64,000 nucleotides of DNA from Ctenosaura bakeri (Eukaryota > Chordata > Lepidosauria > Squamata > Iguanidae), in NCBI GenBank assembly GCA_948474755.1, contig CAOLHI010000963.1:124001-188000 (forward strand). Direction: 5' to 3'. The first letter of the stretch is position 1, and every line of letters starts with the position of its first letter. The translations under genes and the position numbers were made by a program. Below are positions 1-11,519 of the stretch, one piece after another. Below the pieces are notes generated by a model. The model made no database searches, was not told where the DNA came from, and saw only the letters and a program-made list of their open reading frames with translations.

Positions 1-1981
1 CACCTTCTAGTCCACTGGTACAAAGTATTCTAGTTTTCAGTGTTTTCTTCATTTCCCCCGTGTGCTAATTTCCATGTCTTCATTGAGGCACGTGGTCCTC
101 CACCCACCCGTTACGGATTGAGGGCTATCAGGTGGTCAGCTCAGTTGTTCTGTGGTTCCAGGCAGACAACAAAACCAAGAGGTTCAATGAATTCATGATT
201 AGGCATCATACTTGGCTTGTGAGCTTTGATTTAGCTGAACGGATCAAAGGTTGTATAGGCTTGTCTCCAATGTATCTCCATTTTGCTGGGGTGGCTTTGT
301 TTTCAACTATTTTTTTCTCAAACTTATCTTAAAAAGAACTTGAAATACTTAGGGATAAAATAAAACCAGGCATGCATATTTAAAATACAAACAAAATAAC
401 ACTTTTGTTCAAATTACTTGTGCAATTTACCTAACGTTTACTCAAGATGTTCAGTGCGAATTACTGTCCCATAAGTGTATTTAAGATACAACCCTGAGGC
501 TGCAATCCCATACACACATACTGGAATGAAGCCCCATTGAAAGCAATGAAGTTTACTTTTGAGTAGACATGTATAGGATTGCATTGTTAGTGTCTTGCTG
601 CTGGATAAGCAGTTTTTAAGTTACAAACGTTTGTTATGGTATCATGATTTGTTGATTATTGGCATTATATTGGTAATGCAGACTGAATCCATTGAAAAGT
701 ACCATGTTTGTGCTGAAACTTTATCCATGATGATGCATTCACACATGCAAATTATTATACGATGTTGAAATCATCAAAGGGATAAGCATGTATGAATCAG
801 CTGCCAGTCTCAACATAATGTCTAAAGAGACAGATCACAAAAGATCACAATTTTAACTTCAGTTAGCAGGAATTTCTGATAATTTGTGATCTTTAGAGAT
901 TTCTAAACTCCAGTATTGCACTGTTTATGTGAGTTAGCCACTGGTGTGAGCAGCTAAATGTACAGAAGAGCTAAGGCGGGCAAAATAGAGATATGTTTTC
1001 CCAGCACCTTGAGGATTTAGATTGTGGCACATTGATTGCTACACTGCTAGCACATCACAAATCATATCATCATGCCATATGTATTGCATCACAAGCCTGC
1101 CACATCACCAGAATGTTTAAAAACTGGATATCGGGCAACAGTTTCTGACTGTTTAACGAGTTCATTTCCATATGAAAGTTCAGCCTCTCAGTTACTGGGC
1201 CAGTGCGATTCGCTTTAGTAGTTCTACACAACTGTAGCCCCAGATTCTGTTCCAGTGAGCCTTTGTTCTAGCCCGTTGGCTCAAATACCTTAAGAAACCA
1301 GATTTCATCCCATTTCCCTGCAATCTATGCCCCCCCCGCTCCAAAAGACCATCAAACTCAGTAAGCTTATGGATCTATTTTCTGCAGTAAGTAATCATTT
1401 AATTAAACAGGAAAAAATTAACAGGAGTCCAAAAAAAATGCCGCAGCTGTGTTTTTGTTAGACATTATATATAAAAAGGGGAAAGAAATAATAATATAGT
1501 AAATAATTTTGTATAACATGAACTTAAGTGTTTTATACAAACTAACTGTGATAAGTTCCAAATGTCTTGTCACCATGATAATACTGAATGAGAGTGTGTG
1601 CCATGTCCATTATGTCAGAGGCCTTGGAATGGTAAAGCCTGTACATGCACAACATCTCCTTCCCCAAAGGTATGCTGCAATACAGTTTAAACAAGTAGTA
1701 AAAGGAGAGCAGTAGGTTCCTTTTTGATGAGCTCGGCTTCAGTCATTCTCAGCTAATCCTCTCACCCCACAGGTGTTGTGGCTCCAGGGTGAAGGCCATC
1801 CTCTGGTAGATCTTCCTTTTTAAGCATGTGGTGCAGAAATTTAACCTGCAGAGTCCTTCTTGTACTTGAAACGTCAGCTTGTCATTGACTGAACCTCAAG
1901 GAAAGACCTTCATACTTTCCCTGATGCTTGTTCAGTAGTGGTATCAAAAAAAGTAGACAAATTCTTCTCAGAAGAAAATCT
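1..1981 (-). other. Probable 3' UTR and downstream flank of the PHACTR3-like gene
   Basis: This AT-rich stretch lies immediately 3' (minus strand) of the PHACTR3-like stop codon at 1982-1984. I recognise no coding exon, RNA gene or clear mobile element in it. The only poly(A)-signal-like hexamer I found on the minus strand is ATTAAA at 1403-1398 (TTTAAT on plus), with no convincing U/GU-rich stretch after it, so the end of the transcript cannot be placed. PHACTR genes commonly have long 3' UTRs, so the UTR may cover much of this span or run past the window edge. The assignment is by position only. Confidence 0.45.
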
Positions 1982-1997
1982 CTATGGCCTGTGGAAT
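1982..1997 (-). CDS. PHACTR3: PHACTR3-like terminal coding exon (ends R-FHRP-stop)
   Basis: This micro-exon encodes the last residues of a phosphatase-and-actin-regulator protein. On the minus strand a pyrimidine-rich tract ends in TCTCTCTAG. The exon then supplies one base (A) that completes an AG-split Arg codon from the previous exon, then Phe-His-Arg-Pro and a TAG stop at 1984-1982. FHRP is the C-terminus I recall for the family. In PHACTR1 this end packs on the hydrophobic groove of PP1 and helps set substrate specificity. Only 16 coding bases are needed, so gene finders could easily miss it. Identification rests on the phase match with exon 3945-4021, the family-typical ending and the consensus acceptor. 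Confidence 0.87.
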
Positions 1998-2075
1998 CTA
2001 GAGAGAAAAGATGAAGAGAAATGAATGGCAATGGCAATTTTTCAAGATTGTATCACTGTGTGTAATCTTGTTTAA

Positions 2076-2296
2076 GGCCATTTCCGCACTAGCCTGTTAT
2101 AGCGTGATGATTCCATGGCCATTTCCACACTAGCCTGTTATAGCACGATGATTCCACTTTCAACATCCTCTGGAATCCTGGGGTTTGCAGTTTCGGGAGG
2201 AGCCCGCCGGCCCCTCCCAAAACTGCAAACCCCAGGATTCCAGAGGATGTTGAAAGTGGAATCATCACGCTATAACAGGCTAGTGCGGAAATGGCC
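2076..2296. mobile_element. Foldback MITE (GGCCATTTCCGCACTAG termini) with TAA target duplication
   Basis: The element is almost entirely one inverted repeat: both ends read GGCCATTTCCGCACTAG toward the inside, and the arms continue through TTTCAACATCCT and CCCCAGGATTCC and meet at a GC-rich loop near 2205. It is flanked by TAA at 2073-2075 and 2297-2299. The first ~45 bp (2076 to ~2115) are repeated at ~2117-2159, so the left arm has a duplicated or nested terminus. There is no coding capacity. The 3-bp duplication recalls PIF/Harbinger elements, but other copies use non-TWA sites. Confidence 0.85.
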
Positions 2297-2660
2297 TAAG
2301 ATGTGTCAATACATCATATATGAAAAGGTTACTGAAATTTTCTGTGGTCACAAACTTTAGTTTCTCTTGGAATTTTGTGTCTTTTGAAATTTGATAACAA
2401 CCTAATGCTGTCGGCCCCCTATTTTCATGAATTTCACTGCTCTTAGCTTTTCTTAAAGCCTCCTACATGTTTCATACAGGCTTTATGTGACCAAAAAAAA
2501 AACAACCCACTTCAAATTCACTGTGAATTCCACTGTAGATAGAATTTTGCTAGCAACTTTAATAACTATTACTAGAAACAATTGGACATCAAGGAAAAAC
2601 AGGTAGTTTCCTGCCAGGCAAATGATTGCATGACATTCAAACTTTCCGGTCCTCATTTTT

Positions 2661-2952
2661 AGACAGTTTCTGTGAATGTGCAAAAGTAGTCCAGCATGTG
2701 ATGGATTCAAGCTGCAGGAAAGGAGATTCCACCTGAACCTCAGGAAGAACTTCCTGACAGTCAGGGCTGTCCAGCAGTGGAATCTGCTGCCTCGGAGTGG
2801 AGTGGAGTCTCCTTCCTTGGAGGTTTTTAAGCAGAGGCTGGATGGCCATCTGTCGGGAGTGCTTTGAGGGTGTTCCTGCATGGCAGGGGGTTGGACTGGA
2901 TGGCCCCTGGGGTCTCTTCCAACTCTACATTTCTATGGTTCTATGATTCTTT
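2661..2952 (+). mobile_element. CR1 LINE 3' fragment (ORF2 C-terminus and 3' tail)
   Basis: The plus strand encodes the recognisable CR1 ORF2 end (HLNLRKNFLTVRAVQQWN, then LPRSGVESPSLEVFKQRLDG). The usual 3' segment follows (GGTTGGACTGGATGGCCCC, then CTTCCAACTCTA), ending in TTCTATG/GATTCTT repeats that are the hallmark of CR1 termini. It is 5'-truncated to about 290 bp, as most CR1 copies are. It carries no intact gene. Confidence 0.9.
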
Positions 2953-3764
2953 GTGATGTGCAAATAAGTAACAATCAGAAGGATTTATTTAAGTACATGT
3001 AGGGAGATCAGACATAATCTGGAATTCAGACATTTCCTCCGCACTGCCTGCCACCTGTAAGCATTGCTGGAGATGCATACACTGGAGCCCTGCCCTCCTC
3101 ACTCCATGTTGCTGGAGAAGGTCTGCAAAAAGGCTGTACCCACATTCATCTGAACATGGCTACAGAGCTCCGTGAGAGCAGGAACTCAGTCACGTGTGGG
3201 GGTTCCAGTTGCACAGAGTTTTCTGTGCAGTTGCAGTTCTTTCACAGACCTCCCCTAGCAACACAGAAAGAGTTCTTGACCAATGGACACTATTTATTGT
3301 CATCAGATGCTTTCTTTTTCTGTAACACATTTTCATATTGTTTCAAAGGATCACTCAACTTCTCATTCACCACTTGATGAAGAACTAAGGGTATTAAAAA
3401 CTGGCACGTGTATGAAGAAGAGGAAGCAAAGGACTGTATTCATTCCACAATCCTCTGTCCAGCAAAGTCTAATCAACCAGATGCAGGGAGGAACTGCACA
3501 CACATCATTTGGACTGGGGCCAAGATAACTATATTTAGGTAGCATTCATTCTCTTGTCTTAAATCACACCACTTTTTCTCACAGATTGTAGAATCTCTTC
3601 TCAAGCTCTCAGACCTCTGAAGAGATGATAATGACACAACAGGATGCTATCTGATGGAGCTGTCATACTATTTCTCTATCTCCACACACAATGAGAAAGT
3701 AAAGATGTTTGTTGCCTTTTCCAACATGGTTTCATCCAGAAACTGTGAACTAGAGCTTCCAACA

Positions 3765-3845
3765 GCCCAACTGCACACAGTCCAAGACTGGCATGATGGG
3801 AGTTGTAGTGCAAACATCTGGACAGCACCACATGGGAAAAGGCTG
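3765..3845. repeat. Fragment of palindromic 'GGGAGTTGTAGT' hAT-type repeat
   Basis: The segment contains GATGGGAGTTGTAGTGCAAA followed by CATCTGGACAGCACCACA. This matches the body of a palindromic non-autonomous element common in reptile genomes (TGGGAGTTGTAGTCCAAAAC, then ATCTGGAGGGC). Only one arm is visible, so ends and target duplication cannot be defined. Confidence 0.55.
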
Positions 3846-3944
3846 TTAATCATTGCTGGCAGAGGACATAGGTTCTAGTTCTGCTTCTTTTGGTTTACTT
3901 TGCTTTGTTTAAGATAATGGAAAATAAATAGCAAGGCAACTAAC

Positions 3945-4021
3945 CTTGTCAAATGCTTGCTTGATGCATGCACCTCCATTTCATTACTTTTGTACTCGTT
4001 TAGCTCTTTGCGAATAGCTGC
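3945..4021 (-). CDS. PHACTR3: PHACTR3-like penultimate coding exon
   Basis: This 77-bp minus-strand exon encodes AAIRKELNEYKSNEMEVHAS followed by SKHLT and the first two bases of an Arg codon. It is the conserved helical C-terminal segment of PHACTR proteins after the PP1-binding string. The acceptor is TTTTTAG at 4022, the donor GTTAGT at 3944. The exon begins in phase 0, matching the AAG end of exon 7514-7654, and ends in phase 2, matching the single leading A of the terminal exon. The residues EYKSNEMEVHASSKHLTR agree with my recollection of PHACTR3 rather than PHACTR1 or PHACTR2, which is the main reason for naming the paralogue. Confidence 0.92.
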
Positions 4022-4084
4022 CTAAAAAGTTCAAATAAAAGCAAAGTTAATTGAGTCTTTAAACTTAGCAATAGAGAACACAAA

Positions 4085-4189
4085 AGCCATTTCCACAGTA
4101 GACTGTTATAATGCTATTATTCCACTTTCAGCATCCTACAGAATCCTGGGGTTTGCAGTTTAGGGAAGGGCCTTGAGGCAGAAATGGCC
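4085..4189. mobile_element. Internally deleted foldback MITE
   Basis: The left end (GCCATTTCCACAGTAGACTG) and right end (CAGAAATGGCC) match the GGCCATTTC family at 2076-2296. The body keeps one arm (CTTTCAGCATCCT, then ATCCTGGGGTTTGCAGTTTA) but lacks most of the second, leaving about 105 bp. The flanks show no clear 3-bp duplication. Confidence 0.7.
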
Positions 4190-4485
4190 AAACACAGAGA
4201 GATAGGGAAAGAATCTAACATAACATTGTTTTTTATATTGTTCCCCAGTATAGAATCATAATGATGGAAAAGACCAAAGACTGTGCAGAAGTTTAACCTT
4301 TGCATCTAATCCAGGGCTGCCATGGAGATCGTTGCATTACTTTTTGATTTTATTTTATTTTTTGTTCTGCCCAACTGCAGAAAAAAATGGCAGAAGTTTC
4401 CAACTGCTACCTTGCAATGCCATACTAAAAATTTGCAAATCAAAATCTGGATGAAGCAATTGCAGATACCCAACCCACCCCTCTA

Positions 4486-4666
4486 GGCCATTTCCACACT
4501 AGATTGTTATAACGCTATTATTTCACTTTCAACATCCTGTGGAATCCTGAGGTTTACAGTTTAGGGAGGGGCCTCAAAGGCCCCTCCCTAAACTGCAAAC
4601 CCCAGGATTCCACAGGATGTTGAAAGTGGAATAATAGCACTACAACAGTCTAGTGCGGAAATGACT
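4486..4666. mobile_element. Foldback MITE, GGCCATTTCC family
   Basis: Near-perfect hairpin: the left arm GGCCATTTCCACACTAG, then CTTTCAACATCC and GGTTTACAGTTTAGGGAGGG, is mirrored by CCCTCCCTAAACTGCAAACC, GGATGTTGAAAGTGG and TCTAGTGCGGAAATG. The right terminus is degenerate (GACT in place of GGCC), so the target duplication is uncertain. Confidence 0.82.
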
Positions 4667-5039
4667 TATGATTTTGTAAATGCAAGAGAACTAGGTTGTG
4701 CCACCCAGAGGTGCTGTACCTCTTCTGGACTGTAGGTGGAGCATACTGCTCTTGAATGTAGGTTGTGTTTGAAAAAAAAGATCCTACAAATAGAAAGCTT
4801 ATCACAAGAGTGGAACACAACTTTTTTCAAGGGTAGTTCACACTCACAGGAGATTTTTTTTAGCAATACTAGCTTCATATGGGAACTCCACAGATAGAGG
4901 AAATCACTCCTTTTGACTGGGCATGTAAAGAAGATTCTGAAATTTTCTTGTCCTCAATGCGTAAGGGTGTCTTTGACACACTAAGATGTTGGAGAAAAAT
5001 GTCAGTCACTGTGATTTATTTTAATTTTGGGGACTCTTT

Positions 5040-5230
5040 CCTTAAAACAATCACCAAAGTGTTTTTCTGTCAAAACTTTGGTTTTGGTGCAAGAAATGTT
5101 TTTGCACAGAAGTACTAGTTTGTGGGGGGGGGGATATACTTTCTGTGTAAAAATATTTTTGTGCAAAACCCTGTTTTTATGCAAAAAAATCCTCTGCAAA
5201 AACCTCCGAAATGAGAAAAAAACATAGGAA
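5040..5230. repeat. Degenerate repeat rich in TTTTTGTGCAAAA words
   Basis: The span repeats degenerate words such as TTTTTCTGTCAAAA, TGTTTTTGCACAGA, TTTTTGTGCAAAA and TTTTTATGCAAAA roughly every 25-35 bp. Similar word structure appears at about 42830-43180 and 58350-58690, so it may be a diverged third copy. I cannot assign a family. Confidence 0.4.
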
Positions 5231-6554
5231 AATGCTCAAAAAGCCTCTTAATTTCACCGAGTGGGGAGAAAACATTATTCTCTCCCCTCTTCCCTGCTTT
5301 GGATGTGATAGCAATATAAGATTTACATTCGTACTTGTGATGGAAATCTCATCCATGAAAGGGAATGGCATAGGAGAAATACAAATCAACTATGGATAAT
5401 CTACCGGTGACTGTGTGCAGAATTTCATCCAAATGGCTGAGCCTCCCATTCTGCAATTGCCACAAGCAGACAATGATGACCTAGTTTATAATTTTTCCTA
5501 TCTGGACAACAATTTTCCCCTTCTGCTTTAAGCAGATGCTGCACAAGGTCCCTTGGCTACCTATTAACAAGCCTTGTTAAAAATGCAAAGCAGAAATAAG
5601 AATTCACACCATCTGCACAAAACAGCATCTTTGTGTAAAAAAGGAGCATTAATTGCAGCAGAGTTTGCTATGCAAAACTAAGAGCCAAAGAAATTGTCCT
5701 TCCTTTGGCTTTGCATATGTACAAATACATTCTCAAATAATTCATAGTTCTATTTGTAGATCATCTGCTTCCCTGTAGAAAACATGATATTGTATGCATG
5801 AAGGAAAGTGTATCAATTTCAAAGATTTATGTCGCATTCAAAAAAGTCAAGATGACTTCTAAAATCACTAGAAGAAAATAAAAAATATTATGACACACCA
5901 CCAATGGTGTAGTGGAGACAAGGCTCATAGATTTGAAATGCTATAATTTTTGCTGAGGAGAGACCATGATGTTATCTGCTGCCCCACCCCCTAAAGCTTC
6001 TTTTTCTCCTCTGAGCTTAGCTGCAATGCTTGTGGTAGCTGTGAAGATGAGAGAAGGGATTTCCCAAGGTACAACGGACTGTTATGAGCTATCCCTTTTG
6101 CAATCCTAAGGGGTATTTCGGTTGCTTTGTCTTCAGTGGGCATTAGTATCACAAAATACCTTCTGGTGAAGACAGAAACTGCTCAAGATGGTTCCTTTCC
6201 TTTATATGTATCCACACAATTGGCTGTGTTTTGGGGGACTTTCTGTGACCATGTGACTATGGATTGCTATTATGAATACTTCTAATTTAGAATTCATCAC
6301 TATGCCATTGCACACCACCATGAAGGCACAGCAGCAAGTGATTCACAATCTCATGGTTCTATACAGCTGGGCAAATGAGAGAGACCAACAAAGTTCCCTA
6401 AAAGTCAGTAGGGCTGCCCATCTAGTGATACTACAAAGGAGTGTGTCAAGATGTCATACAAGGGTACTAGACTGAACATCCCCATAAGTGCAGTTGGTGC
6501 TGAATGACTTTGTTGCACAAGTGTAGTGCAAAGAAGTTGCACAAGAGGTGGTGC

Positions 6555-6614
6555 AACCACTTGTACAACCAATTATGCAACCACTTACACAACTGTTTGC
6601 ACAACTACTCTGCC
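6555..6614. repeat. Cryptic 12-bp tandem repeat
   Basis: Five consecutive 12-mers align: AACCACTTGTAC, AACCAATTATGC, AACCACTTACAC, AACTGTTTGCAC and AACTACTCTGCC. Weaker units extend on both sides. The unit is too diverged to be a recent microsatellite expansion. Confidence 0.6.
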
Positions 6615-7359
6615 AGTGCTTGTATAACCACTTCCACAAGTAAAAGACTGCACTGTATGGTGTCCTAGTGTTAACTCTGAAAATGTGCAGTTGCTAGTGT
6701 AAGGGGCCTTGGGTTAGCAGAGAATCATTGTTGGTTAAAATCCTTTGGGTATAAATAACAGAAAAGAAGAATAGATATATGTATGTCCTAGAAGCATGAC
6801 TACAGGATCTGGCCTGAACGTGCCTCCAGTGGCTGTCATGATCAGATTCTGATTCTCAAAGTTTGCCATTCCATCTTTGATAACGGAGGACAAGATGTTC
6901 AGCAATACTCTATTATCTTGCTGAAAATCCTGTTTTGCCTCTTTGGAGCACCAGGTTCAAATCAGAACATGATTTGAGAACCAGGATATTCGAACAGAAC
7001 AATAGACTACCTGTATAAGGGCCCAATTACTTGTTATATGAAAATGTTTTTAATTAATATGCTTAGAACTTGTCACGTCTCTTTTTAAAAAAATAGCTAT
7101 GGGGATGGGAGGAAACCCAGATGAGAATAACACCTCTGCAGACAAATAGGAGCATTTTGGAATGACTTTCAGCAGAAGAAGGCCTGGTTCAGACTGGGCC
7201 TCCCCAGCTGCTTTTTCTAGATCCATGGCCAGGCACAACCTAAATTAAAATATTTGTACACCATATATACTGACACCAAAATATGTCTTTTTCATGAGTG
7301 TGATATATGCTGTTTTAGGCAGAAGCTGGAAAGTCCCTTTTTTGCCCAACACCTCCCAG

Positions 7360-7425
7360 AAACTGCCAGCCAGCATGACTATTTGCCATGTTGGCTGGAG
7401 GGATTCTGGCAGTTGTAATTGCAAG
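7360..7425. repeat. Palindromic hAT-type repeat fragment
   Basis: CAGCCAGCATGACTATTTGCC is followed by ATGTTGGCTGG, GGATTCTGGCAGTTGTAATT. This resembles the centre of the same palindromic family as 17037-17133. It is short and diverged. Confidence 0.35.
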
Positions 7426-7513
7426 GTATCCTTTTGGCTCTAAAACTGTATGACATAACACAACTGTATGACATAACACTTGCACACCACAGTAACTGTA
7501 AATAGGATTATAC

Positions 7514-7654
7514 CTTATCAGCTGCTGAGAGCCTTGTCCATGGCTTGTCTGCTCGTCTGTCGTAATCCTGTGCTTTTGCCACTTCCACATAATCACTGAA
7601 TCGAATTAGGATTTTTCTGTCTCTTAATTCATCAACTGTAGGCCTTTGATTAAG
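7514..7654 (-). CDS. PHACTR3: PHACTR3-like exon with last RPEL motif and PP1-binding string
   Basis: This 141-bp phase-0 exon encodes 47 residues. The first part, [16 protein letters not shown], is an RPEL motif (RPxxxEL), which binds monomeric G-actin. The rest is the RVxF-PhiPhi-R-W string by which PHACTR proteins dock on protein phosphatase 1: LIRF, then DYV, the Arg of DRRAD and the Trp of KPWTRL, ending SAADK. The acceptor reads CCCAAAG and the donor GTATAA; both obey AG/GT but are weaker than the other sites. Val-Asp in the RPEL and AKAQDYD/LSAADK fit PHACTR3 as I recall it. G-actin binding at RPEL motifs and PP1 binding at this string are linked in the family, so this exon carries much of the regulatory switch. 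Confidence 0.95.
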
Positions 7655-8044
7655 CTTTGGGAAGGAAGAAAAAGTGTCCATGTAAGTATTGCATAACAAA
7701 AAAGGAACCAGGATGGTGGTAGAATACAAGGGATATTCGAATTTTCTTTTCTTTTTTTGCACATTTTCATTCTCTTTGTATGAATTTAGAAGTTTCAGAA
7801 ATACTTATTCAAACTACATTTATAGTTTGTAATGATGTTGGCTGAGACCCTACATCCCCTACTCAGTTATGAGTAAGATCTCCCGGCCCAACCTTCCAAA
7901 CCTACGTTGTCAGCAGCCTCACCGAGTGATGGAGGTGTGTTTTTCTAGTGATTGGGAAGCAGCGAGATAACACTTCCAGCCCCTTCTTACCAGTGAGTGA
8001 GGCTGCAACAATCAAAAGGAGAATCCTTAACCACAGGTTTTTCA

Positions 8045-8160
8045 TTCTGTAAATGTTTATCTGTTTTAACCTTTGTAATGTGGCTAGAGTCCCAGGGCTG
8101 GGGAAAGCGTGGGATATAAATATATAAAACAACAACTGCAACCCAACAATAACACTATTA
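8045..8160 (+). mobile_element. LINE-type 3' tail fragment
   Basis: TTTGTAATGTGGCTAGAGTC, CCAGGGCTGGGGAAAGC and GGGATATAAATATATAAAAC match the short 3' tail shared by L2/CR1-like LINEs and their SINEs in reptiles, which end in a ggyrggrrtaaaTAAATA-type sequence. Only the tail is present. Confidence 0.5.
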
Positions 8161-9287
8161 TACTTGAAATGCAGGAATTCACCTCAAGCACACATGGGAG
8201 AAATGTGGAGTCTAACTTCTGCCAGATGAAATACTCAAGTATTTTTGCTTTTTCAGATTTGCACTGTTGTGAGGGTGAATGCCGCTACCAGATATATTCC
8301 CTCATTTTTAGCAATGTATTTACTGCCTTTTAAATTCTTCTTACCAGAGCATTGTTCTTCACACTTTATGAGAGGAAGTCCTTTCCCCCATAAAATTATG
8401 AGCTCCCTGCTACTCAAATATCCATTTGGATTGTGTATCTCGAAATTGTGAGTACTTAAAGCACAACACATATAGCAGCTATCCATGCTCAAGCAGTTCT
8501 AGTTTAGAGATATACTGTATGGTACTTTTTTGCTCACGGAAAGATAACCTCTCCTGCTAGCAAAGGATCTATCTGAGCAGGGACCTTTTGCCTTCATCTT
8601 CGAAGTCAAGGAAGTCATGGCTGGAGCAACCAGAGCCCCTAGGAACTTTGCCCTGTGCCTTTATGTCTACCTCCAGCAGGGGAGATCTGCCTATGAAAGC
8701 AAGTCCTTGTTCCATTACAAGATGTGGCTGTGAAATGGCTAGGTATCAGAACAAATGTTCAAATGATGATGCAGCTAACCAACTGGTTTTACTAGGATAT
8801 GCACTTATCCCCATTGTATCACAATTAGCGATCTGTACACACCATACCAAGAAATGAATAGTGCTGGATCAGGACTTAGTAGAATAACTTGCCTGACTTT
8901 TCTTTCAATATATTTTAACCCTGCATTTAATACTGTATTAAAATATGTACTGGGTCTTGATTCGCACAGAAGCTCATGAATGGAACTAGGCATTGTGAGA
9001 AGCTTCTGGCTTCTCCAGTTATAACCGTCTCTGAAGATCTTCTTTTAGCATACTGTATTCTCTCTGTGTGCTGCAGATTCTGCTGCCAAATTGCTCATTC
9101 AGCAGTTCTGCAGTGGCTCCTTGGCCAAAGAGCAATGAAGAATAAGGATAGCTCTGAAATAGGTAATGGAACCTAAAGCAGTCACAGTCACCCAGAGCTT
9201 CTCTCTATTGGTCTCTTCAGAGAGCTGAATGCACATTTTGTGAAACCACTTGGCATCAGGGAATGTGACTGTGCTAGCTAAGCAATA

Positions 9288-9502
9288 GCAATTGCATGGG
9301 TATTTCTATACCACTTATCAGCTAAGTGCACTCTAAGCGGTTTACAATGTGTTTTATAGCTAATTGCCCCCAACAAGCTGGGTACTCATTTTACCAACCT
9401 ATGGAAGGATGCAAGGCTGAATCAACCTGGAGCCTGGCAGCATAGAACTAACAACCTTGTGGCTACAATACTAGCATTTAACCACTGCGTCACCAGGGCA
9501 TC
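9288..9502 (-). mobile_element. tRNA-derived SINE with CGCTTAGAGTGC tail
   Basis: On the minus strand the element starts with a tRNA-like head (TGACGCAGTGGTTAAATGCT) and continues with CCTTGCATCCTTCC and GGTAAAATGAGTACCCAGCT. It ends with AAACCGCTTAGAGTGC, GTGGTATAGAAATA and a GCAATTGCTATTGC tail. This layout is a widespread squamate SINE with a LINE-derived 3' tail. No target duplication was resolved. Confidence 0.75.
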
Positions 9503-11489
9503 CATTTCCCCCTCCCCATGAAATGTGCTGGGGGAGGAGACATATTTGGTGGCCTCCTATGAAGGAGACCACACAATTCCTGTATGACCAGGTGTTGCAC
9601 ATGGGTTGGGAGGGGGGTGGAGCCAGCTGAACACACACTTTGTGAAAGCACTTGGCATTGGGGAATGGGACTACGCTAGCTAAGCAACACGCCCTGACAC
9701 TGACACACTGAGCAGCCATACAGTAAAAGGGACAGCCAGTATGAAGGAACTTTATATGAATACAGGTGTACATGAGTAGGATTCTTCCATGTGAACGGGG
9801 ACCCTGAGATGACACAGTGGAGAAGAGATTAAAAGAAATTTTGTTGGAAATTTCAACACCTCAGTAAATATAGCATTTTTGCACTTCCTGAGACCTATTG
9901 TGAGACTGTGTGCACCTTGTCCCATTCACACTTGTGGAGGCTTATGGGGGTTTCTGAGAAAAAAGTTCGCATAAATCAATGTACATATTTTACAATGTGA
10001 TTGACTCAAGGTAGACATAAGTTTTAAGATACACCAAAATATAATGTGGGAAGACTGTGTAACTAAATGCACTATTTAGGGAAGAAATGCATTCAACTTA
10101 TGTGAATTTTAAGACTGGAAGAAAATACCTTCCCAGAATGGGAAAGAGAATGCAGGTGGGATTTGAAGAAATCCAACAAAACTGAGACTGAGAGATTTGT
10201 GGAGGAACTCTGGGTATGTAGGACTCCCTGATGCAATTACCTAATGTTCGTATATTGTAGGGCAGGGTCAGAAGATAAAATTACTTTCCCTTCCTGGATT
10301 TATTAAACTTATGGCGGGACGGTGGTCTGAATACATATGGAGCTTCATTTACAAGGAACATTATGAAACGGGGTGAGCTTTGTTTCTGGTCTGTACATCT
10401 TGTGAATGAATCTTGAAGATACAGTCAGAGAGAAACTTCAAGGAGTTTGCACAATTCATTTTTAATGGAAGACTATATTTAGAGCTTCTATAAAGGATTC
10501 ATTCATTACTTCAGGAACTGAATGAAATTCTTTCTGAGAATTGTTCTCATGCCAATAATCCTGGTTTCTGACAAATAAATGTTTTATTTATCTGATTATC
10601 AGAAATCTACAACTCAGCATCAAGCTGAACTTGTAATAGACAGATATATTTATGAAGCTCAAGCAAAATTCTACTGAACTCCAAGGTAGTTTCCCTTGAC
10701 TCCAGCACTGCTCATACCAGGATGGAGTGCTAGCAGCAAGTCCACAATCCCTGACTGTGTGCAAAAAGCTTTTAGTGGGAGAGCCCAGCCAAGAAGAACA
10801 AGATACAGCAACAGGTCTCACACTCAACAGATATTAGCAGGAAACAACATGCACTGAAGAACATCGTGCCGGAATGCACCTGCTTGTTCTGCAGGTAGAC
10901 AGATTGCTATGGATTTCTTGCCACAAGGAGGCAATAGAAAGGAACCAACCACTGCTGTACCAAGAACTGTACAGGGAAAGTAAAAGACTGCTACTATACA
11001 AACTGCCATTAGCATAAAACATAAATGCATTGAAGTCTCCAATGGATACGACTCCACTTGCTTGCCTTCCATTTATCGTAGGCATTACAGGGGAGATCCC
11101 CATTGAAAGGTGCATTGCTGCTGCCACCTCACAGCAGCTCCGTATGGATCCAATGCCTGTTCCAAATGCAGTGAAGCTGAAGTTGGGCAGATGTGATCCC
11201 TTTCAGACCTGTTGAGTCCGCATTAAACTTACACACGCCACAGGGCAGTGCCCAGCAAAGGTAAACGGCAACTCTGCCCAATGAGGAACAGCAGAATAAG
11301 GCTTAGATTTTCCTGAACAGTGTCCAGCATCTGAAACTACTTGTGGATGGAGGGCTGTGGGGCTCCACCCACAGGTGTCAACGCTGCTATCAAGGCTTGT
11401 GCAGTCAAAATGACATAACCAAGGTATGTTTCCCTTTGCTATAACCACACTCAGCTGCAATAGAAATGCTATTATTAATCATGCACAAA

Positions 11490-11519
11490 ACAAACAAACA
11501 AATAAATAAATAAATAAAT
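11490..11519. repeat. (AAAC)/(AAAT) microsatellite
   Basis: ACAAACAAACAAATAAATAAATAAATAAATG-type run just downstream of the exon at 11547-11608. Confidence 0.85.

Larger units (their letters stand above)
1998..3944 (-). other. Last intron of the PHACTR3-like gene
   Basis: Minus-strand intron with donor GTTAGT at 3944 and acceptor CTCTAG at 1998. It holds a foldback MITE at 2076-2296, a CR1 3' tail at about 2661-2952 and a fragment of an ACTACAACTCCCATCAT-type palindromic repeat near 3765-3845. The remainder is AT-rich with nothing recognised. Confidence 0.75.
4022..7513 (-). other. Intron of the PHACTR3-like gene
   Basis: Minus-strand intron from donor GTATAA at 7513 to the acceptor at 4022. 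It contains two foldback MITEs (4085-4189 and 4486-4666), a stretch rich in TTTTTGTGCAAAA-type words at about 5040-5230, and a cryptic 12-bp repeat at 6555-6614. I found no exon or RNA gene in the rest. Confidence 0.75.

Noticed and set aside
2676..2881. Short protein with LRKNFLTVRAVQQWN
   Set aside because: This is the C-terminal piece of a truncated CR1 LINE, not a host gene.
6454..6639. Cys-rich 61-codon minus-strand frame
   Set aside because: Produced by the cryptic 12-bp repeat; no signal peptide, splice context or homologue recognised.
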